A stretch of DNA of 64,000 bases from JAFDXJ01 sp039811225. GTDB lineage: Bacteria; Bacteroidota; Bacteroidia; Chitinophagales; Chitinophagaceae. The stretch is taken from positions 124,001 through 188,000 of the forward strand of contig JBDHYG010000003.1 of the NCBI GenBank assembly GCA_039811225.1, given 5' to 3'. Each line of letters begins with the position of its first letter. The first letter of the stretch is position 1. Shown piece by piece: positions 1 through 8,526 of the stretch. The translations under genes and the position numbers were made by a program. The notes below the pieces were generated by a model, which was not told where the DNA came from, did not search any database, and worked only from the letters and a program-made list of their open reading frames with translations.

Positions 1-1119
1 AAAAGAGCGGTTAAAATATTGGAGCAGGACCACAACAGCACCTACTGCGAATAACATGGAAATAAATACCATCATGAAACTTTCTCCCCAAACCTGTAAC
101 CAAATTTCTTTTCTACGCGCGCCGAGGCATTTGCGTACGGCAATTTCTTTTGTTCGGGTAAAAGACAGGCCGATATTGATATTGACGAAATTAAAAGAAG
201 CAATAAGGATGATCACGCCACTTATCAAAAGAAGGATATATAAAAAAGCCTTACTTATGGTACTTCCATTTCCCAGTTGCGGATTAAAGTGTTCTTCCTT
301 AAATGGCAGTAACCTAAGGCTCCAGTAATCTCCCTTGTTATCGGGCTTGTATCCATTCGCTTTGGCAAGTTCCGGGTTCACCGGGTTATATTTTTGTAAA
401 AGACTGCGCAGGCGATCTTCCACCTGTTGTTGCGTGGTATTGCCAGCCAGTTGAACATATACGTCATGATTCTGGTTGTCCCAGTTATGCTGTATGTCTT
501 TATAAATAGGGGATACTTCCGTGCGGGTAAGCAAAGAAAATTTAATAGTAGAATTAACCGGGAAATCTTTTACGACAGCCGATATGGTTACAGCCTGCCA
601 ATCTTTTCCGAGTTTCACTTCAATATCTTTACCAATGGGATTTTCCGGGCCAAATATTTTTTCGGCTGTTGTTTGCGTAAGTACCACATCGCCAATATTT
701 GCTAATGGAGTGGATGTATTTCCTTGCAAGACCGGGAATGTAAACATCTTCAGGAAATCGGTATCTACTAAGGTGGTATTGAGATCAAATAATTTGTCAT
801 GATAACGTACCAGTTTGCCTGCATTTAAAATGCTGGTGGCTTTTTCTATTCCGATATGTTCATTTAGCAAGGCGGGTGTCAGCGGGTAAGCCATGGCTGT
901 GCCGGTTTCTTCTCCTTGAGGTCCTTTGGCGTAGTGATATACTTTATAGATAGTATTTTTATTCAGTTGAAAATTATCATAACTAAATTGCTGATACACC
1001 AACAATACAATGATAATACTACATGTAAATGCCACAATCATGCCCAGCATGTTAATGAGGGTATGCAATTTGTTTTTATGCAAATTCCGAATGGCTAATA
1101 GGACATAATTTTTAATCAT
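1..1119 (-). CDS. ABC transporter permease, MacB/FtsX type (3' end outside window)
   Basis: The reading frame opens at an ATG at 1119 and runs off the left edge, giving 373 visible residues. It starts with a short basic stretch and a membrane segment (about residues 18-42). A periplasmic MacB-like core follows, then the first FtsX-type membrane region containing the family signature TRTKEIAVRKCLGA near residue 335. This is the N-terminal half of the roughly 800-residue double-FtsX permeases common in Bacteroidota. It is the fifth and last permease of the minus-strand exporter cluster. Its N-terminus (MIKNYVLLAIRNLHKN) and core are less like the four permeases upstream of it than they are like one another, so it may form a separate subunit. 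The substrate cannot be read from the sequence. Confidence 0.85.
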   Translation of the reverse strand, partial: MIKNYVLLAIRNLHKNKLHTLINMLGMIVAFTCSIIIVLLVYQQFSYDNFQLNKNTIYKVYHYAKGPQGEETGTAMAYPLTPALLNEHIGIEKATSILNAGKLVRYHDKLFDLNTTLVDTDFLKMFTFPVLQGNTSTPLANIGDVVLTQTTAEKIFGPENPIGKDIEVKLGKDWQAVTISAVVKDFPVNSTIKFSLLTRTEVSPIYKDIQHNWDNQNHDVYVQLAGNTTQQQVEDRLRSLLQKYNPVNPELAKANGYKPDNKGDYWSLRLLPFKEEHFNPQLGNGSTISKAFLYILLLISGVIILIASFNFVNINIGLSFTRTKEIAVRKCLGARRKEIWLQVWGESFMMVFISMLFAVGAVVVLLQYFNRSF

Positions 1120-1125
1120 TTTAGT

Positions 1126-1153
1126 AATGGTTAATGGTTAATTGATAATTCAT
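1126..1153. repeat. 7-bp tandem repeats between permease genes (gap A)
   Basis: Four consecutive heptads are visible on the plus strand (AATGGTT, AATGGTT, AATTGAT, AATTCAT). They fill most of the 43-bp gap between two permease genes. Related heptads occupy the other three gaps of this cluster. Confidence 0.6.
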
Positions 1154-1162
1154 CATTGTAAA

Positions 1163-3550
1163 TTATTCCGTCCGCAAACTCTTCACCGGATTTGTCATCG
1201 CTGCTTTGATGGCCTGGAAACTAATAGTCAGTAGGGAAATCAAAAAAGCGGAAAGCCCGGATAGGATAAAAACCCATATAGACATGGGCGTTCTGTATTC
1301 GTATTGCTGCAACCATCCATGTAAAAAGTACCAAGCAACCGGAATGGCGATGGCACAGGAAATCAAAATTAACCAGGCAAATTCTTTAGACAACATGTGC
1401 CAAAGATTATATATTGATGCGCCCAACACTTTGCGCACACCAATTTCTTTCTTTCGCTGCTCTGCTACAAAGGATGCAAGGCCAAACAAACCCAGACAGG
1501 AAATAAATATGGCCAGGATGGTGAAGAATGTTGCCAGGCTGCCGATGCGTTGTTCTGCGGCAAACTTATGTGCATAGTCTTCATCATTGAAAGTGTAAGA
1601 GAAAGGCGCTGCCGGATCATATTTTTTAAATACCGTTTCGATGCGGGCCAATGCTGTTTTTACGGGTATATCTTTTTTTAGCGCTACCGTTATAACATTA
1701 GCCCACTCAGGGTTATAGAAAAAGATGGTGGGTTTTACAGGCGTATAAGGTGATTCCATGATCATATCTTTGATGACACCTATAACTGTAAAATTTTTAT
1801 CATTGAACTGGATCGTTTGCCCAACAATATCTTTTTTCATTCCAATTTGTTTCACCGCGGCTTCATTCACAATCATGGCCATACTGTCCGTAGCAAAATC
1901 TTTAGAGAAATCCCGGCCAGCTTTTATTTCCCAGCCAATTGTTTTTCCAAAATCAAGTGTTACGCCGATGGTCCCAAAAGCCGGGATGCTATTGGGATCT
2001 TTGCCCGCCCAATTAAATCCGATTTGATTCGCCCATACATCAGTTGTGGGACTGGATGATTCTGCCATGTTATCCACCATGTCGGTCCCTATTAAGTCGG
2101 CACGTAAAGCATCATAATGCCTATACAATTCAGGTGTGGACATATTGATGGTAATCAAGCCCTCGCTTCGATAATGTATCGGGCGATTCCGGGCATACTG
2201 GATTTGATGAAAAACGATAACCGTACCGATGATCAATGCAATTGAAAAACTGAATTGAACGACCACCAGAATTTTTCGTGGTAAAGAGGCTAACCTGCCG
2301 ACACGGAAGGTTCCTTTTAAAACTTTTATGGGTTTTAAACTGGATAAAAATAATGCCGGATAACTGCCGGCAAGCAATCCGGTAAGGAGGATGAATGCAC
2401 AGGCAAAGAGCCAACTGATGCCACTGGTCCAGGGTAATGAAATTTGTTTGTCGGCCAGGCGATTAAAGAGCGGCATGAAAAGAGTGACCAGGCCTACAGC
2501 TAAGATAAAAGATATAAGTGTAATAAGGATAGATTCAAATAAGAACTGTGTAATTAATTGCCTTCTTCCTGAACCAATTGTTTTTCGGATGCCTACTTCC
2601 AGGGCTCTTTTTTCACTGCGTGCCGTAGCAAGGTTCATAAAGTTGATACAGGCCAACAGCAAAACAAAAAAACCAATCAGTGCAAACATCCATACGAATT
2701 GAATAAGCCCGCCCACCGGTTTGCCATTTTCAAACGTACTGTATAAATGCCATTTGTCCATGGGGTAGATGTATGCCTGCTCGCTGCCTTCTGTTTTTGC
2801 CTCTTTATGGGCCATGGCCACATTTTTTATTTTCTCTGATAACTTGTCCATATCTGTATGATCCGCCACTTGCAGGTAACATTGGAAAGAATGGTTATTC
2901 CACTCCGTAGCCGATTGTTGCAGCCACGCTGCGGTTGTAATATATTTATTCCAGGGTAGAAAATAGTTGACATCCTGGAAAGAAGAATTATGAGCAAAGT
3001 CTTCAAATACCCCGGCCACCTGGTAATTGTCTTTATTATCGAGCCGGATCGTTTTATGGAGCGGGTCTTCATTTCCAAAAAACAGTTTTGCCAGGGAAGC
3101 GCTGATTAATACTGACGTTGGATCATTTAAGGCATGGGCATTTCCCTTGATCATTTTAAAAGAAAACATTACAGGAAAATTTGCTTCTACCCACATCCCT
3201 TTTTCACTTACTCTTTTTTCATCCACGGCCAGTACATGATCAAAATTCCAGGATGTCATGGCAATGTTTTTAAAATCGCTGCCATATTTATTGCGTAGTT
3301 CATTACCTATGGGCATACTAACGGCATCCGTTGATTCCATCTTGCCGTCATTGTCTATTAGTATGGTTTCCACTTGTGCCAGGCTGGCATGGTTTGCAAA
3401 GGATTTATTAAAGGTTACCTCATCCCAAATCCACAAGGCGATTAAAATGACTACGGTCATGCCAACAGCTAGGCCAAGAATATTTATTAAGGAATACATT
3501 TTATTCCTTGTAAGGTTTCGCCAAGTTGTTTTGAAATAATTTTTAAACAT
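1163..3550 (-). CDS. ABC transporter permease, double MacB_PCD-FtsX
   Basis: This 795-residue inner-membrane permease has the layout of Bacteroidota MacB-like exporters. The order is an N-terminal membrane segment (about 20-42), a periplasmic core, and three membrane spans around 285-400 after the motif ARSEKRALEVGIRKTIGS. A second periplasmic core follows, then a C-terminal FtsX block with AEQRKKEIGVRKVLGA (about 700-715). It ends in NPVKSLRTE, a tail shared with its neighbours. The family couples ATP hydrolysis to mechanical transfer of substrates across the periplasm (family knowledge). It would use the single ATPase encoded at 11067-11744 (inference). The start MFKNYFK matches the paralogs. 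Confidence 0.9.
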   Translation of the reverse strand: MFKNYFKTTWRNLTRNKMYSLINILGLAVGMTVVILIALWIWDEVTFNKSFANHASLAQVETILIDNDGKMESTDAVSMPIGNELRNKYGSDFKNIAMTSWNFDHVLAVDEKRVSEKGMWVEANFPVMFSFKMIKGNAHALNDPTSVLISASLAKLFFGNEDPLHKTIRLDNKDNYQVAGVFEDFAHNSSFQDVNYFLPWNKYITTAAWLQQSATEWNNHSFQCYLQVADHTDMDKLSEKIKNVAMAHKEAKTEGSEQAYIYPMDKWHLYSTFENGKPVGGLIQFVWMFALIGFFVLLLACINFMNLATARSEKRALEVGIRKTIGSGRRQLITQFLFESILITLISFILAVGLVTLFMPLFNRLADKQISLPWTSGISWLFACAFILLTGLLAGSYPALFLSSLKPIKVLKGTFRVGRLASLPRKILVVVQFSFSIALIIGTVIVFHQIQYARNRPIHYRSEGLITINMSTPELYRHYDALRADLIGTDMVDNMAESSSPTTDVWANQIGFNWAGKDPNSIPAFGTIGVTLDFGKTIGWEIKAGRDFSKDFATDSMAMIVNEAAVKQIGMKKDIVGQTIQFNDKNFTVIGVIKDMIMESPYTPVKPTIFFYNPEWANVITVALKKDIPVKTALARIETVFKKYDPAAPFSYTFNDEDYAHKFAAEQRIGSLATFFTILAIFISCLGLFGLASFVAEQRKKEIGVRKVLGASIYNLWHMLSKEFAWLILISCAIAIPVAWYFLHGWLQQYEYRTPMSIWVFILSGLSAFLISLLTISFQAIKAAMTNPVKSLRTE

Positions 3551-3566
3551 CTTTTTTCAATTAAGC

Positions 3567-3608
3567 ATTAACAATTCACCATTCACCATACACCATTCAC
3601 CATTATCC
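3567..3608. repeat. 7-bp tandem repeats between permease genes (gap B)
   Basis: Six heptads follow one another on the plus strand: ATTAACA, ATTCACC, ATTCACC, ATACACC, ATTCACC, ATTATCC. In the coding direction they read as GGTGAAT-type units. They fill the 64-bp gap between the permease starting at 3550 and the stop of the next one at 3615. Confidence 0.7.
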
Positions 3609-3614
3609 ATTCCC

Positions 3615-6044
3615 TCACTCACTTCTTAAACTCTTTACCGGGTTGGCTCTTGCTGCTTTGATGGCCTGGAAACTCACGGTTGCCAATGCAATAAATAAGG
3701 CGATGATTGCTGCCAACACAAATACCCACCATTCAATTTCTATGCGATAAGCAAAATCCTGTAACCAACTGTGCATGGCCCACCAGGCAACCGGAAAAGC
3801 AACCAGGGAGGCAATGAATACGAGTTTAATAAAGTCTTTGCTGAGTAAAGTAACCAGGTTGGGTACACTGGCGCCCAACACTTTCCGCACGCCAATTTCT
3901 TTGGTGCGTTGTTCGGCCATATAGGTAACCAATCCAAATAAACCCAGGCAGGCAATAAGAATGGCAAGTATAGAAAATGTCATGGATACTTCACCTACCC
4001 GTTGTTCGGCGCGATACATATTGTTGAAGGCATCATCCATAAACCGGTAACTGAATGGCATACCCGGAGCCAATTTTTTCCATATCTCTTGGATTTGGGC
4101 AACCAACGCTTTATAATTGGCAGAAGAAACTTTGAAAGAAATGGCATTATTACTATGGCCAAAACGTAATCCTAACGGATAGATATTACTTCGCAGTGAT
4201 TCATAATTAAAATTTTTCACTACACCAATGATGGTGTAAACCAATGGTGCCCCATCCGGTGCATTGGGATCTTTCTGATAAATTTTCTGGCCGATGGGAT
4301 CTTTAAATCCTAAGACTTTAGCAGCCGCTTCATTAATGATAAAGGCAGCCGTATCTGTGCCAAAATCTTTTGAAAAATTCCGGCCCTGGAGCAAATGCAA
4401 CCCAATTGTTTTCAGGTAATCTTCATCCACAATCCAGGTCTGCATGGATAAAGCATTTTTAGGATCCATCACCGCATCCCGGGAATAGCTATCATCACTA
4501 CGGGAAGAGGGCACCGGTAAATAAGCGCTCATAGTGCCACTTTGTACCCCGGGTAATTCCAACACGGCATTTTTAAAGGCTGCATCATTTTGTTGTAGCG
4601 CCCCGGCACCATTGATGATGAGCACCTGGTCTTTATTAAATCCAAGATTGGTAGATTGAATAAATTGAAGTTGTTTATACACCACCACTGTTCCAATGAT
4701 CAGGAAAATGGAAATGAAAAACTGGAAAACAACCAGGCCACTTCGCAAGTTACTTTTTTTGAATCCCGCATTGATCTTTCCTTTCAGCACGGCGACCGGC
4801 TTGAAATGTGATAGAAAAAAAGCAGGGTAGGAGCCTGCCAATAACCCGACTACAAAAGGTAATGCCAAAAGAAAAGGTAAATAGGCAGGTGAAAAAATAT
4901 GCTCAAATTGCATGGTCTTCGCAGCCATGGAATTAAAGAGGGGCAAGGTGAAGTAGGTAATAACGAGCGCCAGGACAAGTGACAAAAAAGCCATGATGGT
5001 TGACTCAGTTAAAAATTGCGTAATCAAATTTTGTTTACGGGTACCCAAAACTTTTCGGATCCCTACTTCCTTTGCCCGCTTGGCACTGCGTGCAGTGGAG
5101 AGGTTCATAAAATTGATGATCGCAATCAGTAAAATAAATAAAGCCACGGCACTGAAAATATATACGTACTGAATATTACCATTGGGTTCCAACTCGGGAA
5201 ACCGGTTACTGTACAAATGGATTTTGGTAAGCGGCATAAGTGAATAATCCAGTTGGTTTCCTGCTTTTCGAAATGCATCCATCGTGGTGAGTCCGGTCAT
5301 GACTTGTTTTGCCTGCGGCAGGACATATTTTTCCAATACCTGTTCAAAGTTTTTTTCGAAAGCATGATAATCGGTACCCGGTTTTAATACGATATAGGTA
5401 TAGAAATTATGACTGAGAAAATTGTTCCAGTTATAATCCACATTTTTCATGGACATGATAAAATCAAAATGAAAATGCGAATTGGCCGGCATATCTTTAA
5501 TGACAGCCATAACCTTGAAAGGTTTTTTATCTATTTCGATCGTTTTACCCGCGGCATCGGTGGTAGAGAAATATTTTTTAGCAGCTGTTTCAGAAATGAC
5601 AACGGTATTCGGTTCGAATAAAGCCATTTTGGTTTCTCCTGAAATGACCTGTTGGGGAAATACGGTAAAGAAAGTAGAATCGGCATACACTATTTTTTCT
5701 TCATTTATATAATCATTTCCCTTGCGAACCAGTTTATCTCCCTCACTCGCATAAATGCGGGTATATTCTTCCACCTGGGGATAATCTTTTTTCAAAGTTG
5801 GACCCATAGGATCACTGCTCACACAAATACGCAGGCTATTGCCACCGAATTTGATATCCCCATCCACCCGGTACGTACGTTCAGCATTGGGATAAAACCG
5901 GTCATAACTTAATTCATCCACGACATACAAAGCGATCAGGATAAAACAGGCAAGGCCGATAGCAAGCCCGGCAATATTGATGATCGTGAAACCTTTATTT
6001 TTCCAAAGGTTTCGGAACGCTACTTTAAAATAATTTTTAAACAT
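3615..6044 (-). CDS. ABC transporter permease, double MacB_PCD-FtsX
   Basis: This 809-residue permease has the same two-block layout as its neighbours. It has an N-terminal span at about 20-42 and a first FtsX block after ARSAKRAKEVGIRKVLGT (about 315-330). The second block follows MAEQRTKEIGVRKVLGAS near 710, and the tail is NPVKSLRSE. The EIGVRKVLGA element is the conserved cytoplasmic coupling region of FtsX-like permeases, where the ATPase is expected to dock (family knowledge). The gene lies between two heptad-repeat gaps in a same-strand run of five permeases, which suggests tandem duplication followed by divergence of the periplasmic cores. Substrate unknown; antimicrobial or lipid/lipoprotein export are both possible. 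Confidence 0.9.
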   Translation of the reverse strand: MFKNYFKVAFRNLWKNKGFTIINIAGLAIGLACFILIALYVVDELSYDRFYPNAERTYRVDGDIKFGGNSLRICVSSDPMGPTLKKDYPQVEEYTRIYASEGDKLVRKGNDYINEEKIVYADSTFFTVFPQQVISGETKMALFEPNTVVISETAAKKYFSTTDAAGKTIEIDKKPFKVMAVIKDMPANSHFHFDFIMSMKNVDYNWNNFLSHNFYTYIVLKPGTDYHAFEKNFEQVLEKYVLPQAKQVMTGLTTMDAFRKAGNQLDYSLMPLTKIHLYSNRFPELEPNGNIQYVYIFSAVALFILLIAIINFMNLSTARSAKRAKEVGIRKVLGTRKQNLITQFLTESTIMAFLSLVLALVITYFTLPLFNSMAAKTMQFEHIFSPAYLPFLLALPFVVGLLAGSYPAFFLSHFKPVAVLKGKINAGFKKSNLRSGLVVFQFFISIFLIIGTVVVYKQLQFIQSTNLGFNKDQVLIINGAGALQQNDAAFKNAVLELPGVQSGTMSAYLPVPSSRSDDSYSRDAVMDPKNALSMQTWIVDEDYLKTIGLHLLQGRNFSKDFGTDTAAFIINEAAAKVLGFKDPIGQKIYQKDPNAPDGAPLVYTIIGVVKNFNYESLRSNIYPLGLRFGHSNNAISFKVSSANYKALVAQIQEIWKKLAPGMPFSYRFMDDAFNNMYRAEQRVGEVSMTFSILAILIACLGLFGLVTYMAEQRTKEIGVRKVLGASVPNLVTLLSKDFIKLVFIASLVAFPVAWWAMHSWLQDFAYRIEIEWWVFVLAAIIALFIALATVSFQAIKAARANPVKSLRSE

Positions 6045-6060
6045 TGTTAACTCATTTAAT

Positions 6061-6095
6061 CATTATTCATTAACCATTATTCATTATTCATTACT
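6061..6095. repeat. 7-bp tandem repeats between permease genes (gap C)
   Basis: Five heptads stand head to tail on the plus strand (CATTATT, CATTAAC, CATTATT, CATTATT, CATTACT), reaching exactly to the stop codon of the permease at 6096. Confidence 0.7.
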
Positions 6096-8504
6096 TCACT
6101 CTGTTCGTAAAGCATTCACCGGGTTGGCTCTTGCTGCTTTAATAGTTTGAAAACATATGGTCAAAACCGTTATCAGTAAGGTAATGATGCCTGCTATGAT
6201 AAATATGCCGGCCCCGATTTGTATCCGGTAAGCATAACCGGCTAACCATTGGTGCATGGCCCAATAGGTTAATGGCACAGCCAGGATGAAAGCAATTGCC
6301 ACAAGCCAGAGAAATTCTTTGGATACGAGAAAAATAATTTGACGGATACTGGCGCCCAGTGTTTTCCGTATGCCGATTTCTTTTGTCCGTTGTTCAATAA
6401 CAAAAGCAGATAAGCCAAATAAACCAAGCGCTGCTATAATAATGGCGAGGAAAGCAAAAATGGAAAAGATTTGTTGCGTCCTGATTTCCCCGGCATATAA
6501 TGCAGCAAAATTTTCATCAATAAAATAATAGGATAGGGCACCTTGCGGAGTAAAAGCCTGCCATTTGTTTTTAAGCGTAGCTAAGAACCCGGCGATGTCG
6601 GCTGTTTTTATTTTTATAAGTAAACCGCCATAGTTATTGCTGTTTACCATCATTAAGGGGGCAATGGATTGCCGGGCAGAAGCATAATTAAAATCATGTA
6701 CTACGCCGATCACGGTATAAATTTGCTGGCCGGATCGTTGAATCGTTTTTCCTATCGGGTCGGTATGGCTCCAGCCTAAGTCGCGTACGGCTGCTTCATT
6801 GATCACCACGGCATTGCTGTCTGTCCCGTATGCCTTTGAAAAGAATCGGCCCTGCTTCATTTGCATGCCCAGTGTTTTAATGTAATCCTCATCTACCTGG
6901 AAAATATTCAAATGAATGGTAGCGCTGCTTCCCTGGTCATTTTGTGGAATTACTTCCGTACCCATCATACTATTCCCACCCGGGAATGACCGGCTAATAC
7001 TTGCAGCCACCACGCGACTGTCCTGTAAAAGATTTTGTTTAAATGCATCCTGGTTTTTTCCAAGTAAACGGGCATCGGGTAAAAACAAAACCTGCTCTTT
7101 TTCAAAACCCAATTTCTTTTGTTGCATATGATCCAGCTGCTGATAAATAATTATAGTGGAAATGATAAGGGCTGTGGAAACCAGGAACTGGAATACCAAT
7201 AAAGAACTTCGGAGGGTATGATTAGACCGGGAGGCTGTTGCTTTCCCTTTCAACACTTTAGCCGGGTTAAAAGAAGATAAAAAATAAGAAGGGTAGATAC
7301 CCGCCAGGATACCCACGATAATTACCAGGCCCGTTAAAGCCAGGATAAATGTAGTATGGAACAAATCGGAAAAATGAAAATTTGTTCCGGCAACCTGGTT
7401 GAAATAAGGAAGTAATAGAAGAACCAAACTAAATGCGGCGAGCATTGCAGCCAGGCTCATCATGACCGACTCAGAAAGGAATTGCCGTATCAATTGGGGC
7501 CGTGAAGAGCCCATCACTTTTCGCACCCCCACTTCTTTCGCTCTTTTAATGGATCGGGCAATAGATAAATTGGTGAAATTGATACAGGCTAACAATAAAA
7601 TGAAAATTGCTACCAATGAAAAAATATAAACATACTGTATATCACCACCCGGTTCCATTTCATATTTTGTGTGTGAATACAAATGGATTTCTTTCAATGG
7701 TTGCAATGTGAATTGGAACGTGCTAACTGTTTTTTGTGCTTCCGCTAAACTGATTCCCATATCCTGTTGCACTTCAGGCACAACATAACGTTGTACCAAT
7801 TGAGGAAACTTCGCCTGTAATTTTTTGGGATCCGTTTTATCTTTCAGTAAAAGATAGGTGTAGGTGCCTACATTGCTCCAGGTTGGTTTTATAATGTGTA
7901 AGGATGAAAAACTGATGAATGCATCAAAATGAAAATGTGAATTTTCCGGCACTTTATCAAATACACCGGTTACTTTGTACAAATCATTTTGTAAGCCTAC
8001 CTGCAACGATTTACCCAGTGGATCAGCATCACCAAAATATTTTTTGGCAAAATCTTTTGACACCACTATACTGTTAGGGGCAGCAAGTGCAAGCTGGTCT
8101 TTCCCCTTTTGGAGGGGAATAGAAAATAGTTGTAAGAAATTTGCATCCGCATACGCTAATTTATCTTCCTTGAACTGGTTGTTTTCATATTTGACAAAAT
8201 TGTTGGCAGGAACCAACCGGGAAAAACTTTTGATTTCCGGGAAAGTCGCTTGCATACCTTCCCCCACAGCATTATCTACCATGGGATAGATAGCCTCGTT
8301 TGCATTACCGGAAGATTCTAAATTTACCCGGTATATATTTCCGGCTTCTGCAGGGGATGTATCATAATTTAATTCATGATAGACATACAAGGCAATAAAA
8401 ATAAAACAGGCTAATCCGGTGGCTAAACCAACGATATTAATGAAAGAAAAAATTTTATTTTTCTTAAAATTCCGCCAGGCTGTTTTGAAATAATTTTTTA
8501 TCAT
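6096..8504 (-). CDS. ABC transporter permease, double MacB_PCD-FtsX
   Basis: This 802-residue permease begins MIKNYFKTAWRNFKKN and has an N-terminal membrane span at about 20-42. The first coupling motif is ARSIKRAKEVGVRKVMGS (about 315-330) and the second is EQRTKEIGIRKTLGA (about 700-715). The C-terminal tail is NPVNALRTE. It is slightly more divergent than the flanking paralogs, for example VRKVMG in place of IRKVLG. The intact frame, full length and both coupling motifs argue for a working protein. It lies between permease genes with gaps of 22 and 51 bp and is very probably cotranscribed with them. Confidence 0.9.
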   Translation of the reverse strand: MIKNYFKTAWRNFKKNKIFSFINIVGLATGLACFIFIALYVYHELNYDTSPAEAGNIYRVNLESSGNANEAIYPMVDNAVGEGMQATFPEIKSFSRLVPANNFVKYENNQFKEDKLAYADANFLQLFSIPLQKGKDQLALAAPNSIVVSKDFAKKYFGDADPLGKSLQVGLQNDLYKVTGVFDKVPENSHFHFDAFISFSSLHIIKPTWSNVGTYTYLLLKDKTDPKKLQAKFPQLVQRYVVPEVQQDMGISLAEAQKTVSTFQFTLQPLKEIHLYSHTKYEMEPGGDIQYVYIFSLVAIFILLLACINFTNLSIARSIKRAKEVGVRKVMGSSRPQLIRQFLSESVMMSLAAMLAAFSLVLLLLPYFNQVAGTNFHFSDLFHTTFILALTGLVIIVGILAGIYPSYFLSSFNPAKVLKGKATASRSNHTLRSSLLVFQFLVSTALIISTIIIYQQLDHMQQKKLGFEKEQVLFLPDARLLGKNQDAFKQNLLQDSRVVAASISRSFPGGNSMMGTEVIPQNDQGSSATIHLNIFQVDEDYIKTLGMQMKQGRFFSKAYGTDSNAVVINEAAVRDLGWSHTDPIGKTIQRSGQQIYTVIGVVHDFNYASARQSIAPLMMVNSNNYGGLLIKIKTADIAGFLATLKNKWQAFTPQGALSYYFIDENFAALYAGEIRTQQIFSIFAFLAIIIAALGLFGLSAFVIEQRTKEIGIRKTLGASIRQIIFLVSKEFLWLVAIAFILAVPLTYWAMHQWLAGYAYRIQIGAGIFIIAGIITLLITVLTICFQTIKAARANPVNALRTE

Positions 8505-8511
8505 AGTTGTT

Positions 8512-8525
8512 CAATTATCAATTAC
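8512..8525. repeat. Two 7-bp repeat units between permease genes (gap D)
   Basis: CAATTAT followed by CAATTAC within the 22-bp gap before the stop at 8527. This is the shortest of the four heptad tracts and would mean little if seen alone. Confidence 0.4.
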
Positions 8526-8526
8526 C

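Noticed and set aside
3551..3614. Short repeats that could be taken for a CRISPR array
   Set aside because: Units are 7 bp without spacers, so this is a simple tandem repeat.
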